This document shows positions 6,014-12,331 of a stretch of 12,331 nucleotides of DNA, one piece after another. Every line of letters begins with the position of its first letter. Position 1 is the stretch's first letter. The DNA comes from Gammaproteobacteria bacterium (GTDB lineage: Bacteria; Pseudomonadota; Gammaproteobacteria; DSM-19610), in assembly GCA_030618475.1 (NCBI GenBank), contig JAUXDG010000061.1, positions 1-12,331 of the forward strand, in the 5' to 3' direction. Made by a program: the position numbers and the translations under genes. The notes under the pieces are model-generated. The model ran no database searches and was not told the origin of the DNA. It saw nothing but the letters and a program-made list of their open reading frames with translations.

Positions 6014-6619
6014 ATGAAGAAGAAGGTTTCACAATTACTGATTGCAACAGCGCTGGCGGCTTCCGGCGCAGTACCCGTTGCCTATGCCTCCGGCGACGAT
6101 GCCGAAATCCAGGCCCGTGTCGACGAGGCAAAAGCTGCAAGTGGTGACTTCCTCAAGCAGCTCGGTGGAGCCATGAAACGTGAAATGCAGGCGGGCGGAC
6201 CGACTGCAGCGATGAAGGTATGCCGTGACATCGCGCCGGGTATTACCAATGACATTTCCCTGGAAAAGGGCTGGAAGGTGACCCGTGTGGGCACGCGTGT
6301 ACGCAATCCGATGCTGGGACTGCCGGACGCCTGGGAGCAGCGTGTGTTGCAGGATTTTGAAAAGCGTGCGGCCGATGGCGAAAAGTACGACGCTATGACC
6401 TATTTCGAAGTCGTTGAGGAACCGGCCGGCAAGTCGCTGCGCTACATGAAGGCGATCGGTGTGGCGCCGCAGTGTCTTGCCTGCCATGGCAGTGCCGGGC
6501 AGATCGAAGAGCCGGTGCGCGCCCAGCTGAAGACCCTGTATCCGTACGACCGGGCGGTGGATTACAAGCCCGGTGATCTGCGCGGTGCGGTGAGCATCAA
6601 GCAGCCGTTCAACGACTGA
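6014..6619 (+). CDS. exported DUF3365/Tll0287-like c-type heme protein
   Basis: A 201-residue periplasmic protein. It has a signal peptide MKKKVSQLLIATALAASGAV with cleavage near VAYA-SGDD (about residue 25), an extracytoplasmic sensor-like DUF3365 body (about 35-195) with the VRNPMLGLPDAWE motif (about 96-108), and one covalent heme site CLACH (C154, C157, H158). Tll0287-type domains bind a single heme and resemble redox or gas sensor domains; here it is free-standing, with no histidine kinase attached. The start at ATG 6014 has GGAG eight bases upstream. The gene follows the MBL-fold gene by 33 bp in the same direction, so they share the sigma-54 transcript. A role as electron acceptor or redox sensor for the sulfur proteins in the operon is inference. 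Confidence 0.85.
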   Translation: MKKKVSQLLIATALAASGAVPVAYASGDDAEIQARVDEAKAASGDFLKQLGGAMKREMQAGGPTAAMKVCRDIAPGITNDISLEKGWKVTRVGTRVRNPMLGLPDAWEQRVLQDFEKRAADGEKYDAMTYFEVVEEPAGKSLRYMKAIGVAPQCLACHGSAGQIEEPVRAQLKTLYPYDRAVDYKPGDLRGAVSIKQPFND

Positions 6620-6650
6620 AATTTCCAACGATAACTGATAGAGGTGTGTG

Positions 6651-6866
6651 ATGAAAAAATCGATTGTAATGATTGTTGCGGTAATAGGTATGAGTGCAGC
6701 CGGTACATCGGCAATGGCCACTGAACCGACCTACATTCCGTGGACCTTTGACGACTTCAACAGTAACTGTGAAGTGATCGAAACGGCCGAGGTACAGCCA
6801 GCGGAACCGTCAACGGTGGCTGTCGACATCGCTGTCGATGTAGAGGCCGGTGAACTCGGCTGGTAA
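6651..6866 (+). CDS. small acidic exported protein, unknown function
   Basis: A 71-residue protein with a clear signal peptide (MKKSIVMIVAVIGMSAAGTS, cleavage near AMA-TEP at about residue 23). The mature part of about 48 residues is strongly acidic with no lysine or arginine. It contains the aromatic patch YIPWTFDDF, one cysteine (NSNCEV) and a valine/alanine-rich repeat-like tail (VAVDIAVDVEAGELGW). The ATG at 6651 has GAGG six bases upstream; an in-frame GTG just before it is less likely. It lies 31 bp after the heme protein and 18 bp before the CydP-like ORF, so it is within the operon. I do not recognise the family. Confidence 0.65.
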   Translation: MKKSIVMIVAVIGMSAAGTSAMATEPTYIPWTFDDFNSNCEVIETAEVQPAEPSTVAVDIAVDVEAGELGW

Positions 6867-6884
6867 GCGCCAGGCTGTCTGGCG

Positions 6885-7010
6885 ATGAGTACGCAAGTAC
6901 CTGAAAGCATCTGGCACAACACGCTGGTGCGGCACCTGGCGGTCATTCTGGCCGCCAAGGTGTTACTGCTGATGGTGCTCTGGTGGATGTTTTTCCCGCT
7001 TACCCGATAA
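6885..7010 (+). CDS. CydP-like single-helix membrane micro-protein
   Basis: A 41-residue ORF starting MSTQVPESIWHNTLVRHLAV with one transmembrane helix (about 17-38) that ends in LWWMFFPLTR. The short polar N-terminus, the LVRHLAV...KVLLLMVLWW pattern and the length resemble the putative small cytochrome oxidase subunit CydP, from memory of that family. There is only a weak ribosome site, and the ORF begins 18 bp after the preceding small exported protein, so translation is likely coupled. If the assignment is right, it ties the operon to the respiratory chain. No cyd genes are visible here. Confidence 0.55.
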   Translation: MSTQVPESIWHNTLVRHLAVILAAKVLLLMVLWWMFFPLTR

Positions 7011-7275
7011 CGTGGCGACGGGATGTCCCGATGTCCATGTCCACATCGCCGGGCCCGAGGGTTCGCTTGTAGCCCGGTTTGTGATGCTGGGTGGCATGGT
7101 TTTAATGGCGAGCGGATAAATCCATCCGCGGCTGAGTGTGGTTTTTCCGGTGAACGTCGCGGAAGCCGGTGATGCTCTTTATCCCTGGACTCTGGGCCGA
7201 AAGGCCAAGGCGCGTGGGTCAGTGAACTCTTGAACTATGTGTCGCACTATTTAACTATTTTACAGGAATGAATTA
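7011..7275 (+). other. gap in the operon with small inverted repeats, no credible gene
   Basis: Base composition and codon pattern are unlike the flanking genes. It contains CCGGGC/GCCCGG arms (7049-7054, 7072-7077, followed by TTT), a GCGGAT/ATCCGC stem with a 6-nt loop (7112-7129) and a GGCC-GAAA-GGCC mini-hairpin (7195-7206). These look like decayed intergenic repeat units or RNA stems that could stabilise or attenuate the transcript. I cannot find a convincing terminator with a long U-tract, nor a strong promoter ahead of the next gene. Confidence 0.35.
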
Positions 7276-7857
7276 ATGAACCGATTTATAGCATTGTTAC
7301 TTTTACCACTTGCGTTTACTGCAGTAGCGGCGGATGCGCCCGAGAAGGCCAGCATGCGCACCAGCGCGGGCCTTTATGTCGACGCGCGTGAAGCACACGA
7401 AATGCTGACCAGGCCCGAAGCCCGCGAGGTTGTGCTGATCGATACCCGCGATTCGGTCGAACTCATGTTCACCGGCTACACGGACATGACGGAAATCCAC
7501 GTGCCCTGGAAAATTATCGATGCCAGCACCTGGAATGATAAAAAGCAGAGCTACGGTGGGTACGTCAACAAGAACTTTGCCGAAGACGTCAAGTCACGCC
7601 TGGATGCGCTGGGTGTCAGCAAGCAGGCCCATCTGATTTTCATGTGTCGCTCCGGTTCCACCCGCAGTGCACCCGCGGCCGACGCCCTGTATGCCATGGG
7701 TTATGCCAACGTCTACAGCATGGTCGACGGTTTCGAAGGCGGCAAGGCCAAGGATGGAGCGCACAAAGGGGCGCGTGTGGTGGACGGCTGGAAGAATACA
7801 GGGCTGCCCTGGGGCTGGAAGCTGGAGAAGGACGTAGTGTACGGGCTTAATCGTTGA
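7276..7857 (+). CDS. exported rhodanese (sulfurtransferase), copy 2
   Basis: A 193-residue periplasmic rhodanese. The signal peptide is MNRFIALLLLPLAFTAVAA with cleavage after about residue 19. The domain contains VVLIDTRDSVELMFTGY (about 52-68) and a canonical active loop MCRSGSTRSA with catalytic C124 and the R130 that stabilises the persulfide. The closing SMVDGFEGG (148-156) is followed by an unusual C-terminal extension (GWKNTGLPWGWKLEKDVVYG) rich in tryptophan. AGGA precedes ATG 7276. It differs markedly from the first rhodanese in size and active loop, so the two are not recent duplicates. Its position between the heme protein and cytochrome b561 genes suggests it passes or receives sulfane sulfur at the periplasmic face of the membrane; the partner is not visible. 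Confidence 0.88.
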   Translation: MNRFIALLLLPLAFTAVAADAPEKASMRTSAGLYVDAREAHEMLTRPEAREVVLIDTRDSVELMFTGYTDMTEIHVPWKIIDASTWNDKKQSYGGYVNKNFAEDVKSRLDALGVSKQAHLIFMCRSGSTRSAPAADALYAMGYANVYSMVDGFEGGKAKDGAHKGARVVDGWKNTGLPWGWKLEKDVVYGLNR

Positions 7858-7945
7858 CACCGTTTGATGAACCGGGTGATACATGCCCGCCATGGTGTAC
7901 AGCCACCAGGATAGTTTTTGACACATTGAGCGAGAGGTACTCTGG

Positions 7946-8050
7946 ATGAGCAAAGTTGTGGAATTGTTGTTCGATAGCTGGACAGGCCTTCTGTACCTGT
8001 TCGTCATACTGTTCATGCTCAGTATGGGGGTGTTGTTTGTTACCCTGTAA
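7946..8050 (+). CDS. DUF3149-like single-helix membrane micro-protein
   Basis: A 34-residue ORF, MSKVVELLFDSWTGLLYLFV then ILFMLSMGVLFVTL: a short amphipathic head and one transmembrane helix (about 14-34). The LLFDSWTGLL...FVILF pattern and size resemble DUF3149 micro-proteins of gammaproteobacteria, though the usual basic C-terminal tail is missing. GAGG lies nine bases before the ATG. It sits between the rhodanese and the cytochrome b561 gene and may be a small subunit of that membrane complex; this is inference. Confidence 0.5.
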   Translation: MSKVVELLFDSWTGLLYLFVILFMLSMGVLFVTL

Positions 8051-8066
8051 CACAGAGGAGCCGGTC

Positions 8067-8099
8067 ATGGGTCTTGACCTGACCAGGGTATGGTCGTGA
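8067..8099 (+). CDS. ten-residue leader-like ORF overlapping the cytochrome b561 start
   Basis: ATG 8067 has the strongest ribosome site in the neighbourhood (GAGGAG, 8055-8060) and encodes MGLDLTRVWS, ending TGA 8097-8099. Its end overlaps the cytochrome b561 start region: GTG at 8096 is in the b561 frame and makes a GTGA overlap, while ATG 8090 lies inside the leader. This suggests translational coupling of the membrane protein to a short leader. Confidence 0.35.
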   Translation: MGLDLTRVWS

Positions 8100-8752
8100 A
8101 CAGCAGCCGCATTCAGCGCACACTGGTGTGGAGCGGGTGGATGCGCCTTGCGCACTGGCTGGTCGCCTTGTCTGTCATCGCGCTGATAGCAACTGGCTGG
8201 CTGGTGAAGCTGGCGCCCAGCGTTGCAGACTCGGCCAGTGACTATCACGATTTAGCTGGTATCGGATTGACACTCGGGTTGATTCTGCGGGTGTGGCTGT
8301 TGTTCTTTGGTACCGGACCTGCGCACTGGAAGGCCCTGATACCGGTACGCGCCGATTTCCCCAAGATGGGCATGATGCTGCGCTTCTACCTGACGATGGG
8401 TAAATCGCCACAACCGAAATGGTACGCGCATAACCCGTTGTGGGCACCGGTCTATCTCCTCGTTCTGATCATACTTGTTGTGCAGGCGTTGACCGGTCTG
8501 CTGATGGAAACCCATACAGTAGTGATGTGGGGGTTTTACCTGCCGTCCGTGCATGACGTCTGGTCAACGGTGATCCTGGTTTTTGCCTGTTTACATGTCA
8601 TTGCCGTGGTGCTCCACGATGCGAAAGGAACCGCGGCGGACGTCTCTGCAATGATTAACGGGCACCGGATATTTATTGTCGAAGACGCGGACACAATGCC
8701 TACGCAGAACATCCAGACCATCTCGTTGGAGCAGATCAGAAAACCGCGTTGA
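8090..8752 (+). CDS. cytochrome b561 / Ni-hydrogenase-type b-cytochrome family protein
   Basis: A 220-residue integral membrane diheme cytochrome expected to move electrons between periplasmic partners and quinones. There are four or five hydrophobic helices (about 20-40, 54-73, 119-138, 143-160, 161-177). Candidate heme ligands are H22 (RLAHWL), H53 (DYHDLAG), H155 (PSVHDVW) and H169 (CLHVIAVVLHD, with H176). The C-terminal tail is soluble and polar (EDADTMPTQNIQTISLEQI). The start is either ATG 8090 or GTG 8096, both weakly supported by their own ribosome sites, so coupling to the small leader ORF is likely. It is the last gene of the sigma-54-led series. It probably links the exported heme protein or rhodanese chemistry to the quinone pool, which is inference. 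Confidence 0.85.
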   Translation: MVVNSSRIQRTLVWSGWMRLAHWLVALSVIALIATGWLVKLAPSVADSASDYHDLAGIGLTLGLILRVWLLFFGTGPAHWKALIPVRADFPKMGMMLRFYLTMGKSPQPKWYAHNPLWAPVYLLVLIILVVQALTGLLMETHTVVMWGFYLPSVHDVWSTVILVFACLHVIAVVLHDAKGTAADVSAMINGHRIFIVEDADTMPTQNIQTISLEQIRKPR

Positions 8753-8909
8753 TTGAAGTGCTTGATCCCTGAGTTTTGCTTCATCTGCGCCAACCTGACA
8801 AAACGCTGACGAAGTTGGTTAGGGAAGCGTAAGGATGGTCATGGCTAAATGCCCCCATTGACAAACCGCGGTTGCCACTGGGCTGCCGTATCAGAAGGGA
8901 GGCCGCGCA
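8753..8909 (+). other. intergenic region between the sigma-54 series and the efflux operon
   Basis: No gene seen. A weak inverted pair CCAAC/GTTGG (8790-8794, 8814-8818) is the only structure, and it lacks a U-tract. I find no recognisable metal-regulator operator (CueR/MerR or CusR type) and no clear promoter for the efflux genes. Confidence 0.35.
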
Positions 8910-10136
8910 GTGCCAATTGTAAAATATGCACGACGGTGGATGCCGTTGGCTGCAGCAGTTCTTTACCTTACAGTGACAGGAAATGCGTTAGCTGACACGC
9001 CCTTGTCAGGGTTCGTCGAGGCGGCGTTGGTGCGTCATCAGGGCCGTGAGCTGTCGCAGGGCGAACGTGATATTGCTAATGCCCTGAATCGAAAAGCCGC
9101 TCAGCCTCTTGCCGGTGATCCCACCTTCAATCTCAAGTACGAGACCGATGTCATCGTCAGTGATCGCGGCTATCGGGAATGGGAGGGAGGCGTGGAGCTT
9201 CCCTTGTGGTGGCCGGGTCAGTCGCGCGAACATAAACGAGAGGCTGAGCGGACCATGTCTGTTGCCGACGCAATTTTGAATGCCAGGCGTCTTGAGGTCG
9301 CTGGCAAGGTGCGTGACCGTATCTGGATGTTGGCATTGGCTCGCGGTGAACTGGAGCAGGCGCGGTCGGCGCTGAAGACTACACAGGACCTGGCTGACGA
9401 CGTCAAACGACGGGTTGATGCCGGTGAACTGCCACGAAGCGATCTCCTGTTGGCGGATAAAGACGTGTTAACACGTGCAGATGCTATGGCGCAGGCAGAA
9501 AATCGTGTCACCCAGGCGGAACGTATGTTCACGCTTTACACCGGAATGGAATCGGTGCCGGCACCCGGTCGGGAGCAACTTTCATTAAGCAATGAACTTC
9601 CTGAGAATCACCCGCAATTGATCCTGGTAGACGCAAAGGTCGAACAGGCACGTGCGCATCGCGAGCGGGTCAAGGGCGAACGTCGCCGCGGCCCCAACGT
9701 CTGGCTGGGCGGGAAGTCCTTCAAGGAGCGATCCGGTGCCGGCTACGACTCCGCGGTTGGCGTCGAGGTCAGCATCCCCTTTGGCAGTGTCGCGCATGCG
9801 GCGCCTGCATCGGCAAAGGCAGGGAACGCGCTGACCGAAGCGCAGATTGAGCGTGAACACCGCTACCATGAACTGACTGAAGCACTGGACATTGCAACAC
9901 TGGAATATCAGCGCACTACCGATGCACAGCAACGCGCGCAGCGTCGGCAGCAACTGGCCGAGGCCAGCCTCAGCATAAGCCGTCGCGCATTCGAACTCGG
10001 GGAGACCGATCTGGTCCGCCTGCTGCAGGTGCAGGCCGATGCCATTGACGCCCGCCATGATCAACAGATTCGCCAGCTGGATGTCGGTCAGGCGATTGCA
10101 CGACTGAACCAGTCCCTGGGAGTGATACCGCAATGA
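8910..10136 (+). CDS. CzcC/CusC-type outer membrane channel of a tripartite efflux system
   Basis: A 408-residue TolC-superfamily protein forming the exit duct of a heavy-metal RND pump. The signal peptide is at about residues 1-29 (ending TVTGNALA-DTP) with no lipobox cysteine. Long helical, coiled-coil-prone stretches lie at about 100-215 (e.g. LARGELEQARSALKTTQDLA) and 310-400, flanking beta-strand segments such as FNLKYETDV and DSAVGVEVSIPFGS. This is the duplicated helix-strand arrangement of the family, slightly shorter than typical CzcC. The GTG start has AGGGAGG seven bases upstream. Its stop codon overlaps the next start (ATGA), so all three efflux genes form one operon. Confidence 0.88.
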   Translation: MPIVKYARRWMPLAAAVLYLTVTGNALADTPLSGFVEAALVRHQGRELSQGERDIANALNRKAAQPLAGDPTFNLKYETDVIVSDRGYREWEGGVELPLWWPGQSREHKREAERTMSVADAILNARRLEVAGKVRDRIWMLALARGELEQARSALKTTQDLADDVKRRVDAGELPRSDLLLADKDVLTRADAMAQAENRVTQAERMFTLYTGMESVPAPGREQLSLSNELPENHPQLILVDAKVEQARAHRERVKGERRRGPNVWLGGKSFKERSGAGYDSAVGVEVSIPFGSVAHAAPASAKAGNALTEAQIEREHRYHELTEALDIATLEYQRTTDAQQRAQRRQQLAEASLSISRRAFELGETDLVRLLQVQADAIDARHDQQIRQLDVGQAIARLNQSLGVIPQ

Positions 10137-11212
10137 AAATGATCATAATTGCAAGCCTGTTACTGGCAAACAGTGTCTTACATGCGCAAACGCTGACACT
10201 GGACGCACAGCAGCGCGCTGCCTTCGGCATTGAGACTGCTCCGGTTCAACTTGCGACCGAGGCCCTGAGCAAGCCCTATCCGGCCAAGGTTCAGGTGCCG
10301 AACTCTCAGTTGCGTGTACTGAGTGCGCCGCTTGAAGGTGTCGTTGAGACCTTGCTGGTTGCTGAAGGTGAGACTGTCGAGCAAGGGCAGACGCTGGCGC
10401 GTGTGCGTAGCCAGGGCCTGCTGGAACTGCAGGCGGCTTATCTGGAGAGTCATACGCGTCGTGCGCTGGCAGGTGAGACGCTGGCCAGGGATAAAAAGCT
10501 GTATACAGAGGGCATCGTCGCCAGGCGTCGCCTGCTGGAGTCCCAGTCCGCTTTTCGCGAACTGTCCACGGCAGAGGAGCGGGATCGACAATCCCTGCTG
10601 CTGGCAGGCATGTCGGAGAGCACGCTCAATGACCTGGTCCGCGATAAAACCTTAAGCGCCGTACTTGAAGTGAAATCACCCCTTTCAGGGGTCGTGCTCG
10701 AACAGATTGCGACTGCAGGCCAGCGCCTTGCGGCATCCGATCCGCTGTACCGTGTCGGCCAGCTTTCCCCCTTATGGATCGAGGTTCATGTGCCTTTGAA
10801 CGCCCTCGGGACGATCGCCCCTGGCAGTTTGGTGCGCATTGCAGAGGGAGGGCTTGACGCTGAGGTCATTACGGTCGGACGCATGGTACATGGTACCGAT
10901 CAGGGTGTGCTTGTCAGGGCCGAGGTGCGTGAAGGCGTTGAGCATCTGCGCCCGGGGCAGTTTGTCGAGGCGCAGATCAGTCAGGGCACAGGCAATGGTG
11001 CTTTTGTGGTGCCTGCGCAGGCTGTCGTGCGCATGGACAGTCAGGACCAGGTGTTTGTACAGCGGGCCAATGGTTTCGAGTTGTTGGCTGTGCAGATCCT
11101 GTCGCGCGAGCGTGCGGTAGTCGTTGTGCGCGCCAATCTGGAATCCAGTGACAGCGTCGTTATCAGTGGTACCGCAGCGCTTAAGGCCGCATGGGCCGGA
11201 GGCGCCGAATAA
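10133..11212 (+). CDS. CzcB/CusB-type periplasmic adaptor (membrane fusion protein)
   Basis: A 359-residue adaptor that bridges the inner-membrane pump and outer-membrane duct. The signal peptide is MKMIIIASLLLANSVLHA. A lipoyl/barrel-sandwich half follows (LSAPLEGVVETLLVAEGETV, about 64-83), then a helical hairpin (about 92-160, LLELQAAYLESHTRRALAGE), the second lipoyl half (VKSPLSGVVLEQIATAGQRL, about 181-200), a beta-barrel (SPLWIEVHVPLNA) and the membrane-proximal domain (about 280-359, VVPAQAVVRM). No histidine- or methionine-rich metal-binding tail is seen. It overlaps the channel gene by 4 bp and the pump gene by 1 bp (TAATG), implying coupled translation. Confidence 0.9.
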   Translation: MKMIIIASLLLANSVLHAQTLTLDAQQRAAFGIETAPVQLATEALSKPYPAKVQVPNSQLRVLSAPLEGVVETLLVAEGETVEQGQTLARVRSQGLLELQAAYLESHTRRALAGETLARDKKLYTEGIVARRRLLESQSAFRELSTAEERDRQSLLLAGMSESTLNDLVRDKTLSAVLEVKSPLSGVVLEQIATAGQRLAASDPLYRVGQLSPLWIEVHVPLNALGTIAPGSLVRIAEGGLDAEVITVGRMVHGTDQGVLVRAEVREGVEHLRPGQFVEAQISQGTGNGAFVVPAQAVVRMDSQDQVFVQRANGFELLAVQILSRERAVVVVRANLESSDSVVISGTAALKAAWAGGAE

Positions 11213-12331
11213 TGTTGGCGCGCGTGATTCAATTTGCGCTGACCCAGCGCCTGCTCGTCATGCTTGGCGTGTTGCTTCTGATCGGCGGCGGCTGGTATGC
11301 ATTCACGAATACCCCCATCGATGCCTTTCCCGATGTTTCGACGACCCAGGTGAAGATTATCGTCAAGGCGCCAGGGATGACGCCGGGTGAGGTGGAGACT
11401 CGCATCACGGCGCCAGTTGAGGTGGAAATGCTGGGTATCCCGCGTCAGACCATGCTGCGTTCGGTGTCCAAGTATGCGCTCACTGATATCACCGTCGACT
11501 TTCAGGAAGGTACGGACATCTACTGGGCGCGCCAGCAGGTCAGTGAACGCCTGAACGCGATCTGGGGTGATCTGCCGACAGACATCAGCGGCGGCATTGC
11601 ACCCATGACCACACCGTTGGGTGAAATGTTCATGTTCACCATTGAGGGCGGTGATCTGAATAACATGGAGCGTCGGGATTTGCTCGATTGGGTCATCCGC
11701 CCAGCGTTGCGCACGGTCACCGGTGTGGCGGATGTCAACGCCCTGGGTGGTGAAGTCAGAACCTTTGAGGTGGTGCCGGACAATGCGCGTTTGAATGCGC
11801 GCGGCATCAGTCTTGAGCAGTTGCGTATGGCGCTGGAGAACAACAACCGTAATGATGGTGCAGGCCGTCTGGATGATGGTGAAGAGGTGCTGCTGGTGCG
11901 CACCGAAGGCAGTATCGTCAGTCTGGAAGATGCCGCATCGATTGTTATCAAGCCGGATGCGGTACAACCGGTGCGCGTCGGCGACGTGGCCGAGGTACGG
12001 TTTGGCGCGCTGACCCGCTATGGCGCAGTGACTAAAAATGGTACCGGTGAGGTGGTCGAAGCGCTGGTGCTCGGCCTGCGTGGTGCGAATGCGCGCGAGG
12101 TGGTGCAGGGTGTGCGCAGCAAGCTGGAAGAACTTGCGCCCAGCCTGCCGGAGGGTGTCGAGGCCCGGGTATTCTATGACCGCGGAACGCTGGTGGATCG
12201 TGCCGTGGGCACAGTTTCCAAAGCACTGGCCGAGGCTATCGTGCTGGTGTTCATTCTGCTGGTATTGTTCCTCGGTGACCTGCGGTCTGCACTGACCGTC
12301 GCGGTGATTCTGCCACTGGCTGCACTGGTGA
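11212..12331 (+). CDS. CzcA-type heavy-metal RND pump, N-terminal 373 residues (cut by window edge)
   Basis: The frame from ATG 11212 stays open to the window end with no stop. The N-terminal helix (about 13-32) is followed by NTPIDAFPDVSTTQVKI, the DAFPDV motif typical of heavy-metal-efflux RND pumps. Porter-domain motifs include PGMTPGEVE, DFQEGTDIYWARQQVSERLN (about 96-115) and GGIAPMTTPLGEM. The segment VFYDRGTLVDRAVGTV (about 320-335) leads into the second transmembrane helix (LAEAIVLVFILLVLFLGDLR). The window ends before TM4, where the acidic motif separating divalent-cation (CzcA) from monovalent (CusA) pumps would be, so the metal is unassigned. It is not closely similar to the RND protein at the left edge, which is of the AcrB-like type. 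Confidence 0.92.
   Translation, partial: MLARVIQFALTQRLLVMLGVLLLIGGGWYAFTNTPIDAFPDVSTTQVKIIVKAPGMTPGEVETRITAPVEVEMLGIPRQTMLRSVSKYALTDITVDFQEGTDIYWARQQVSERLNAIWGDLPTDISGGIAPMTTPLGEMFMFTIEGGDLNNMERRDLLDWVIRPALRTVTGVADVNALGGEVRTFEVVPDNARLNARGISLEQLRMALENNNRNDGAGRLDDGEEVLLVRTEGSIVSLEDAASIVIKPDAVQPVRVGDVAEVRFGALTRYGAVTKNGTGEVVEALVLGLRGANAREVVQGVRSKLEELAPSLPEGVEARVFYDRGTLVDRAVGTVSKALAEAIVLVFILLVLFLGDLRSALTVAVILPLAALV

Noticed and set aside
6035..6721. 228-residue open frame on the minus strand
   Set aside because: Antisense shadow of the DUF3365 heme protein, whose CLACH motif and signal peptide fix the coding strand.
7049..7080. CCGGGC/GCCCGG stem followed by TTT as a terminator
   Set aside because: The loop is 17 nt and the U-run only three bases, too weak to call a terminator.
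7031..7180. 49-residue cysteine-containing frame (MSRCPCPHRRARGF...) in the operon gap
   Set aside because: It spans the small inverted repeats, has no convincing ribosome site and its composition looks like translated intergenic repeat.
7230..7265. Possible sigma-70 promoter (TTGAAC ... TATTTT) before the second rhodanese
   Set aside because: The spacing is about 20 bp for TATTTT, and correctly spaced hexamers match the -10 poorly.
11041..11967. 308-residue open frame on the minus strand
   Set aside because: It lies antisense to the adaptor and CzcA-type pump, which have strong family motifs and continuous frames; it lacks a ribosome site and its translation is low-complexity and unlike any family.
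1..12331. CRISPR array, tRNA or rRNA genes
   Set aside because: No regularly spaced repeats and no tRNA- or rRNA-like sequence were seen on either strand.

Overview
The window looks like chromosomal DNA of a gammaproteobacterium, probably a respiratory (possibly sulfur- or metal-active) lineage. This rests on moderately GC-rich coding sequence, a sigma-54 control circuit, RND efflux systems, exported rhodaneses, a c-type heme protein, a b561-type cytochrome and a small CydP-like protein. The genus cannot be named from the sequence. Both ends cut through genes.

Left part, minus strand (1-2373): the N-terminal 663 codons of a large RND-family permease, preceded by a tiny two-helix membrane protein and a short signal-peptide protein that looks like the amputated N-terminus of an exported rhodanese. 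A perfect 16-bp palindrome of FNR/CRP type (2539-2554) sits upstream of this set.

Scarred middle (2374-3627): a ~196-bp element bounded by near-perfect inverted repeats holds only the first codons of an integrase/transposase. Next come an intact exported rhodanese (plus strand), the 29-residue stump of a ZIP metal transporter (minus strand) and a small four-cysteine zinc-ribbon protein (minus strand). The three stumps suggest repeated insertion and deletion here.

Regulated core (3717-8752): a PAS / AAA+ / Fis-type sigma-54 activator with a cysteine-rich PAS domain is divergent from an operon-like series. The series comprises a persulfide-dioxygenase-like metallo-beta-lactamase (MBL) fold protein with altered metal ligands, an exported DUF3365/Tll0287-like heme protein, a small acidic exported protein, a CydP-like micro-protein, a second exported rhodanese, a DUF3149-like micro-protein and a cytochrome b561 family protein. 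The divergent region contains two copies of TGCCAT-N2-ATGGCA and, about 110-150 bp further on, a consensus -24/-12 promoter. This is a complete predicted sigma-54 circuit readable in the sequence. The gene content suggests an envelope sulfane-sulfur or redox stress module that couples sulfur transfer to membrane electron transfer; that function is inference.

Right part (8910-12331): a tightly overlapping czcCBA-type tripartite efflux operon (outer membrane channel, adaptor, HME-type RND pump). The pump runs off the window before its substrate-diagnostic TM4 motif, so the metal cannot be assigned.
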